DNA from: Owenia fusiformis
Taxonomy: Eukaryota; Annelida; Polychaeta; Sabellida; Oweniidae
Reading direction: 5' to 3'
Length of the DNA stretch: 64,000 bases
Assembly (NCBI GenBank): GCA_903813345.2
Contig: CAIIXF020000003.1
Span: forward strand, 31,931,151 to 31,995,150
How positions within the stretch are numbered: the stretch's first letter is position 1; every line of letters starts with the position of its first letter. The notes under the pieces are model-generated. The model was given only the letters and a program-made list of their open reading frames with translations, searched no databases and had not been told where the DNA came from. Of this stretch, positions 57,665 to 64,000 are shown in pieces. Made by a program: the position numbers and the translations under genes.

Positions 57665-59054
57665 GGTTAATTTTTCAATGAAAGGGAATGAGCACCATGC
57701 TAAAACTTGATAACAAAGTGAACGAAAAATGACAATGTTTTCTAGATTTGCATAGGTAAACTACATACATCGCTTGATTTTGTCGATTTTCTTCTCCGAA
57801 TACTTGTATGCCATATATTCCATATATTAAATTCTATATAATGATAAGTTTTGATATTATTTTGATGGTAAACATAATGTGTACCCATATTCAGACAGCC
57901 TTGTGATAGGGGTTCTTACTGCCAATTTTTCAAAGAAACGGAGAACTTATGCCACTTTTTGAAATTGCACATCTCAAGAAGAAAGGTTTATCTACAACTT
58001 GCAATCGGTTTTAAAAGTAAATGGAAGAATGAGTTTTTCAGAAAAAGTCTAAGTGGACCAATAGTCTGTTAAATGGACCTGTTCTTTTCATCAATTTATC
58101 ATCAATTTTCGACCTATTGTAATTGAGGAAAAAATTGAGAAAATTTGGAGGTATTGGAAATAAAGTCAAATTACGTTCCCATCAATAGTCTAAATATTTT
58201 CATTGGAGGTTATGTAAATAAAAATTCAAAGGTAAGGAGGCTTTAACACGTAGTTCAATGTGGGGTCTAAGGTTGCCAAACTTATGGATGGGGAGAGTAA
58301 AGAAAAAAATGATATCGTTAGGTATAGTAAAATATAAGGAATGAATGTATATGAATGTTTAAATGTTCTTTGGCACAGGCAGGATCCATAATAAATATAC
58401 AAGGTAAATATATTACCAGCTTCCTAGCTACGTCCGTTGGGGTTCTTTTTTATTTGTCTTTTATTTAGTGCATGCAAAATATTATCCTAAGTTCAATTTT
58501 TTACCCATAGGCCTACATCTGTTTTTATTTATCAAAATGAGAGACACCTTATTATTGGTGGCTCGCGGCATCAGGTGTAGCAGTAACAATATAATAGTAT
58601 ACTTTAACCCTACAATCACCAGACACCAGTATGACCCGTTTTGCATCAATGTATTCAATTTGATGTACATTGTAACACCCTGAATGCATATCCAAGCATT
58701 TCCTTCATAAAAACTGGGAAATGGAAATATCCCTCTATAGGACAAATCTTATCAAAATATAACTATTCCTTACATAACGAAACTACTATCACTAAGTGTG
58801 TAGTGACCCCCGATGTGCCCTCGAATTGCTAGGTCTGATATTTGTTTTGTTGAATGTTCTATAATTGAACTTTTTTCATTGTCGTGGTCAGGCATTAGGC
58901 AGACGAGACAATGGCCTCGCCAAAGTATGACATAAATATGTTTTTCAAGATAGTGTCAAAAACAATGAATTAAAGTATAGTTAGTATTATATTCCTACAA
59001 TACCTAATGAACTTATTATATACATGATGGGCCGCGTTTTGAAAGCTCATGTTA

Positions 59055-59984
59055 TACAGTGCGTATCAAAAAAACGCAACAAATTGTTATCTCGGAAAAG
59101 CACAAAACCAGTGATAACGGCATTGATTTCATTCAATGTACCATAAAGCCATCTGTCTCCTCTTTCCAATGGTATATCATTCGTTGGTATTGGGTTATGG
59201 TTGGGCGGGTAATCATTCCTTCTGCAAAGTTGGCCAAAATTAGCTTAGGACCAAGTTATAAACATCGCGAAAGTCAGTGTACGGGGCCCGATGCAATATT
59301 GGAAGAAAACATAAAAGCAATGATAACTGCATCCTTTTCATTCAATGTACCAAAAAGCCAAATTTCTCCTTATTGCAATGGAATGTCATTCAGTCACATG
59401 GAGTCATGGATGGCCGAATAATCATTTCGCAAAGTGGGGCAAAATTCAGCTCAGACCGAAGTATAAATGTACGTATAAACATTGCAAAAGTCAGTGCATG
59501 GGATAAGGGCTATTGGAAAAAAGTGTGACAGGTGACAGACAGTAAAGTGTTTATACTCATATTCTTGCAAGAATACGTCCTATACATGTACCCCTCCAAA
59601 ATGGCTACCACTTCTGTGCACTCAAAGATGCGCTCATCTAAGACAATTCTTTCTCGAACGTTTTGCAATTTCTGGTGGAGAAACGGTTAACACTCTGCTC
59701 CTGAGATAGCTCCAAAAGAAAAAGTAATGTCAGGAGGAGTTCCATTAGCACTTAGCCCGACTGAATTTTGCAATATCTGAAACTTGGTCCAGAGCTGACT
59801 TTGACCCACTGTGCAAATGGGAGGATATCTCATCCAATCATGGCCACGTGTGAATGCAAGATATATTATTGCAAAGAAGAGGGATGTGGCTTTATGGTAT
59901 ACATTGAATGAAATTGATGTAGTCATCACTAGTTTTGTGATTTTACGAGATAACCGCTTGTTGCGTTTTTTGATACGCCCTGTA
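59055..59984. mobile_element. Foldback/TIR element, TA target site
   Basis: TACAGTGCGTATCAAAAAAAC at the left and GTTTTTTGATACGCCCTGTA at the right. The left part contains two direct copies of about 220 bases (around 59080-59290 and 59300-59510); a third, inverse copy lies at about 59750-59960. Terminal bases relate it to 32861-33606. No ORF of interest. Confidence 0.75.
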
Positions 59985-60863
59985 TCCAATCTAATATGAA
60001 TGAATTCCTATTGTGTTTATATAATAACTCATTTGGTTTATTTTGCATGGGTGTTTTTAAGTCCTCGATATGATCGTCAGCAGGCCTTTATTAAGATGGA
60101 AATGTTTTTCCAAAAAAGGTGGGCATTCAAAGAGGGAATCAATAGAACAACGTTTCAAATGACATATTTACACAAATTAACAAACGAAATTGTCAATTCA
60201 TTTCAATTCAATTGAGGGAAGAAATCGTAAATATCTAATAATCGAAGAATATAAATTCTTTGGTCGGAGAGAAAATAAAAATATACATTTATTAACGCAT
60301 ATATAAAAAATATTACGTTGTTTTTCAGCAATTGCAATGACGAATCCTTTTCTCGAATGTTTCGCCCAATGACGTATCGAAAAGGATGTGTCTCTACATG
60401 TTAAAAAGGGGGGGGAGATAACTTTTCAATACACCCCTTCAAATAAACACCCATGGGCATATAAGCGAGAAACTCCGGTTCATGTGTATATTCATCTTGT
60501 TATGGAAATGTGTTTCGCGGTTTTATTTTCTTTATTTGAGCAGTACAGTGTTTGAATTTGTGGAATCTAGTGGATCACCCTGTATCATAGGCTGTTTAGT
60601 TTTAATTCCCACTAGAATTGGATCAATTTTAATTTTAATAGATATTAATGGTATGACCTCAAAAAGTTTAACAAATCATATGGAATGATGAAAGTTAATT
60701 TCTAGAAGAAACGAATTCAGCTGACGTAATTTCTACACGCAGGATTCCTACACGTATATCTGATGAAACCGACGGCGACTCTGATTATGTTGATCGGGTA
60801 CTTTATGACAGGTGTAAACTTTTACCCTTTTTGACAGAACTTCCGGTTTAAAATATTCTGAAA

Positions 60864-61790
60864 ATGCAGCGAAAGACGTCTTCATCCGCAATAGGTGGTC
60901 CTAAAAAGCATATACCTGGACCCACAAATTTAAATAGCTTTGTTAAGTTAATGATTTTACATCTCTGTCGCAAAGTTTTGTTCATAGATACGTCGGTAAA
61001 GATTGGAGTGTATTTCGTCGGAATATTTCTGGGATCAATTATCTGTGACTTATTCCCGCTGCCAAGATCTTATTTCTCGAATAGCAAGAACTTCATAAAC
61101 GTCTTCTTTGTGAAGCTAGGATGGGGATGGACACTACTGATTCTGTCTATACATATAATCATGACCACTTTTACCATCACTTGTGGGGACTGGTCAAAAG
61201 TGAAACGACATTTAGGACGACTCGTTGTTGGAACTTTCGTGTGGTATTTCTGGACAACATTATTTGAATATATTGAGCATCAGACTGGTGTCTGTTCAGA
61301 TCGTGACTTTGACAACAAAAAGACATGTTATCGTTCAGGACATATCTGGCTTGGATTCGACATATCTGGTCATTGCTTCCTATTGGTTCACAACCTGCTG
61401 CTAATTTCTGAGGAAGTCAAAGTGCTTAAAAACTGGGATAAAATACCAGAGTTAATTGAGCAGGATGAACATGACGGAATACTTCACCTGACGGAAAAAG
61501 AACTATCGCAACTCCAAATATCATATAGGAATCTAACCCCTTTTATCCGGGTAATGATGGTTGTTTTAACCATATTCACATGGATCTGGGAACTGATGTT
61601 GGTGTCTACTACACTGTATTTTCACAACATGATACAGAAAGTGACTGCTGTTCTCATAGCTATTGTGAACTGGTTTTTGGTATACCAAGTATTATACCCA
61701 TCTAAAAACTCTTCATGGATACCACAATCACCTGGTGTAGGTGGTATACGATATCAAAAGACTTTCATGAAAAGGCAATATACAAGATAA
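60864..61790 (+). CDS. FITM2: FIT2-like lipid-droplet/ER phosphatase (fat storage-inducing TM protein)
   Basis: A single open frame of 308 residues matches the FIT family: several membrane segments (about 45-62, 84-103, 120-136, 165-181, 227-250, 260-277) and the two catalytic-motif histidines, GFDISGHCFLL (His170) and LYFHNMIQKV (His254). FIT2 proteins are ER membrane enzymes of the lipid phosphatase-related type that act on acyl-CoA and promote lipid-droplet budding. Mammalian FIT2 is about 262 residues; the extra length is mainly an acidic loop of about 25 residues (around 195-215) between the two histidines and a longer N-terminus. There is no intron in the coding region. The first Met of the frame follows a stop-rich leader. 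FITM1 is the alternative name, but invertebrates usually have one FIT2-like gene. Confidence 0.9.
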   Translation: MQRKTSSSAIGGPKKHIPGPTNLNSFVKLMILHLCRKVLFIDTSVKIGVYFVGIFLGSIICDLFPLPRSYFSNSKNFINVFFVKLGWGWTLLILSIHIIMTTFTITCGDWSKVKRHLGRLVVGTFVWYFWTTLFEYIEHQTGVCSDRDFDNKKTCYRSGHIWLGFDISGHCFLLVHNLLLISEEVKVLKNWDKIPELIEQDEHDGILHLTEKELSQLQISYRNLTPFIRVMMVVLTIFTWIWELMLVSTTLYFHNMIQKVTAVLIAIVNWFLVYQVLYPSKNSSWIPQSPGVGGIRYQKTFMKRQYTR

Positions 61791-63573
61791 TTTTTTTAAG
61801 AATATAATAATGCTAAGTTCAGTGGTCCTCATATTGTATTACCTTCTACCTTTATTGCCATACGCTCACCATTTGATGTTTTATCATAACGCAATTTGTA
61901 ACAAAACTTAGAATTACTGAGATTTACTCTTTCATGAAATGTCATAATGATAACAAAAATGCTTATTACCTTCCTAGTGCTCTCCCTAAGAATTTTTGTG
62001 GATGATTTTGTTTTTTAGTACAACATTTAAGAATTAAATTTTAACATTTTATGCAACATTTTTCAATTTTGTAAATTTCTGCTCAACATTTTAGTTTTTG
62101 GGGATTTTGGGGAGGCATATTAAATTGAGGTGCATTTTTGTGTTTTGAAAAATATTGAGGTGCTGCGCCTCAATATTGATCTCAATGTGGGAAGAATACC
62201 GCTACTTGTGAGCAGTAATAGGCCTATACATGTTTTTATCAATAAAAAGACAATGTTTTAACCTATGTTGATTTTTAAACTAATATGTAATTGTACAATG
62301 CCTACTTATTTTTGTAGTTTGTACAGAAAAGCCTCTCTATGCCCACCTCTTTAACATGAAAAGTCTTTTCTTGATTCACATTTATTTGTATATCTTGCAT
62401 TGTCTCTCATGTTTTCACTTAAGGGAGTTTTATACTGTATTGAAGGTTTTTCACTGTATTATGTTATGAAGAGTGGTATATATTTATGTTCTATGATCAT
62501 CTTCATCCCATGCAGGGATTTCGTTTACTCCTGATAACATCTGTTGTTATGATATTCATACTTCCCTCAACCATATGTATTAACAATTGGATTATTGTTA
62601 TTGAACTGAAAAGCCAAGATGACCATGAAAATCAAGTCAATGAAATGAGGACTCTTAAAAAAATAGTCCGACATGGATTGATTAAAGAAAGAAACATTAA
62701 ATTAAATGTTCTAAATTCTTAATATAAAATTGTGACAATTTTTCGAGACTCACTCCCTAGTCATTTTGTTCCCTTCTAGTCGTTACAGTGTATATGACAG
62801 TCAATGCAGCATTAGGTTCAGGAGTTTGGGTTTGTTCTCGTTGGGCCATGCGGCCATGCAGCTCAATTATGTTGTATTTATGAACCCAGTTATTATGTTA
62901 AAGTAACCCAGCCCCAGAATAAATTGTTATTAATCCAAAATGATGCATACCAAGTTTTGTTTTGTTTATGAGATTTAAAAGACAAAGAAATATATCAATG
63001 TAAAGATCTTTCCCCCTTAGACAATTAATAAAGAATCGTAAACATCACCTGAGCATTTAATATGAATATTTTGAACCATTTTACTTAAATACAACGTGTA
63101 AAAATAGATATCCGCTTCAAAACTGAAAAACTACTGATTTCACTCATTATTGGTTATTTTAATGATGAATATTAGTACTGTAGTGTAACTCTCAAAAAGT
63201 TGGACCTGTCTAAGCACTGCAGATGGGTAATTCCATGCAAGAAATATCTTATTCGTTTCGAATTTGTGCACTTAAATATCTCGATGTAGTTACTATTCTA
63301 GTTATATTACATATATCCATCTGTAGATAATTGTATGGTATCTTTAAATCATTTAGGCAGCAAGAACTTCGAATGATAAACTCGTTATCAAAAGTTAAGC
63401 CGTGAACAAATCATTCTACGGGGTTGGCTGTCATACCACTGGTCAGTACCAAGCGAATGTAATGGCCGTTACCTCCAAAGGATTGGGATCGATATGGCGA
63501 ACTGAATTCATTTTTTGCTTTTTAACCAATTATTGAAAACATTCTGTAATAAACACGGTCCTTTATGTAATGG
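61791..63573 (+). other. 3' flank of the FITM2-like gene, no further gene seen
   Basis: AT-rich sequence compatible with a long 3' UTR followed by intergenic DNA. AATAAA-type strings occur near 62241 and 62919. A 78-codon frame at 62486-62722 has a hydrophobic stretch but no other support. Confidence 0.45.
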
Positions 63574-63804
63574 TTGTTACGCGGAATATGGCATACATTC
63601 ATGGTTGTGCGGTATTTGTGATACGGGTGAATATGTCACCTGTTCGTTCAATCGATGCAATTGACAATCGCGTTCTTCTGTATCACGTTCTCGTTGGTTA
63701 GTATGTATGTCAACTGCAGGTGAATCTGTCATACACCGCAAGTGAATATGCCATATTCGTTGCGGAATATGGCATATTTTTGTATCGTGTTTACCGCGTA
63801 ACAA
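63574..63804. mobile_element. Small MITE
   Basis: TTGTTACGCGG at the left and CCGCGTAACAA at the right are perfect inverse termini of an element of about 230 bases with GGAATATGGCATA strings at both ends. Pieces of the same family are at 52748-52780 and 53205-53480, and at 16389-16437 in the left arm. Confidence 0.7.
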
Positions 63805-64000
63805 TGGTCACCGATTGACTGTTTTAGTTAACATTGTTTTGTTTTTTGTGTGTGTAACTGTTTTTTGTTCCTTTCTACACATTCTTGAGAATGGAATGAA
63901 ACATATCTATCCCTACCTCATCGGAACAAAATGTGTTTGGGTCTCTCAATATTGTAGTTGTACAAATGAAGGTTTGGTTCATTTAATAAAAAGGATTCAA

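Larger units (their letters stand above)
55512..58299. mobile_element. TIR element, 2.8 kb, with empty site in left arm
   Basis: TACACTCCCCTCCATATG at the left and an inverse ATGGATGGGGAGAGTA at the right, with TA on both sides. The matching left-arm position (near 14180) reads straight through as TTGTAAAGAAAA, an exact empty site with one TA. It is a relative of 29076-31981. There is no transposase. It carries a nested foldback (55601-56202) and a hairpin at 57562-57664. Confidence 0.88.
47431..58852 (+). repeat. Right arm of large inverted duplication
   Basis: Inverse partner of 13604-21857. It is about 3.2 kb longer, mainly because of a TIR element at 55512-58299, an insertion at 54522-54803 and a different block at 52.8-53.8 kb. 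It contains the working-looking 3' half of the protease gene and the nested glycosyltransferase-like gene. Homology begins in intron 8 and ends downstream of the gene at AGGTCTGATATTTGTT. Confidence 0.9.

Noticed and set aside
13604-58852. Interpretation of the two arms as an assembly haplotype artefact
   Set aside because: Not excluded, but arm-specific TE insertions, different lesions, an inverse orientation and ~8% protein divergence make a real duplication more likely.
60000-60215. 71-codon frame upstream of the FITM2-like gene
   Set aside because: No recognisable motif and no splice link to the FITM2 frame.
62486-62722. 78-codon frame with a hydrophobic stretch in the FITM2 3' flank
   Set aside because: Likely 3' UTR; the single hydrophobic stretch is expected by chance in AT-rich DNA.

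Overview
This is a TE-rich, AT-rich stretch of an animal nuclear genome. Genes with introns, an FITM2-type gene, a secreted astacin-CUB protease, several LINE families, a Penelope-type fragment and many foldback DNA elements all point to an invertebrate metazoan, probably marine. The species cannot be fixed from the sequence alone.

Layout. 1-3.7 kb: L1/Tx1-like LINE with one in-frame stop and a poly(A) tail. 4.75-7.2 kb: Harbinger-like element with a broken transposase exon. 7.3-11.2 kb: CR1-like LINE on the minus strand whose ORF2 starts with a hydrophobic leader and a 2A-like motif. 12.35-13.6 kb: 5'-truncated LINE. 13.6-21.86 kb: left arm of a large inverted duplication. 22.4-23.4 kb: probable solo LTR. 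23.7-28.4 kb: LINE with an SGNH-esterase/zinc-knuckle ORF1. 28.4-34.6 kb: nested TIR elements and a satellite. 35.8-36.9 kb: LINE fragment. 38.9-54.5 kb: a 14-exon secreted astacin metalloprotease gene. 47.43-58.85 kb: right arm of the inverted duplication. 60.9-61.8 kb: intact FITM2-like gene. 61.8-64 kb: its 3' flank and a small MITE.

The central object is the protease gene. By eye its 14 exons join without a frame break into 1,214 codons: signal peptide, long acidic propeptide with an aspartate-switch motif and furin-like site, astacin catalytic domain, EGF, CUB, then six copies of a ~100-residue domain I cannot name. An intronless type II membrane glycosyltransferase-like gene lies antisense in its last intron. 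The 3' half of the protease gene plus this nested gene is duplicated in inverse orientation ~25.6 kb away. In the left copy the protease exons are dead (stop codon, lost exon part) while the nested ORF is still open, at about 92% protein identity by eye.

A second notable structure is a 17-unit minisatellite that starts on the exon 3/intron 3 boundary of the protease gene and has multiplied the 5' splice site. The two arms also act as filled/empty-site controls for TE insertions.
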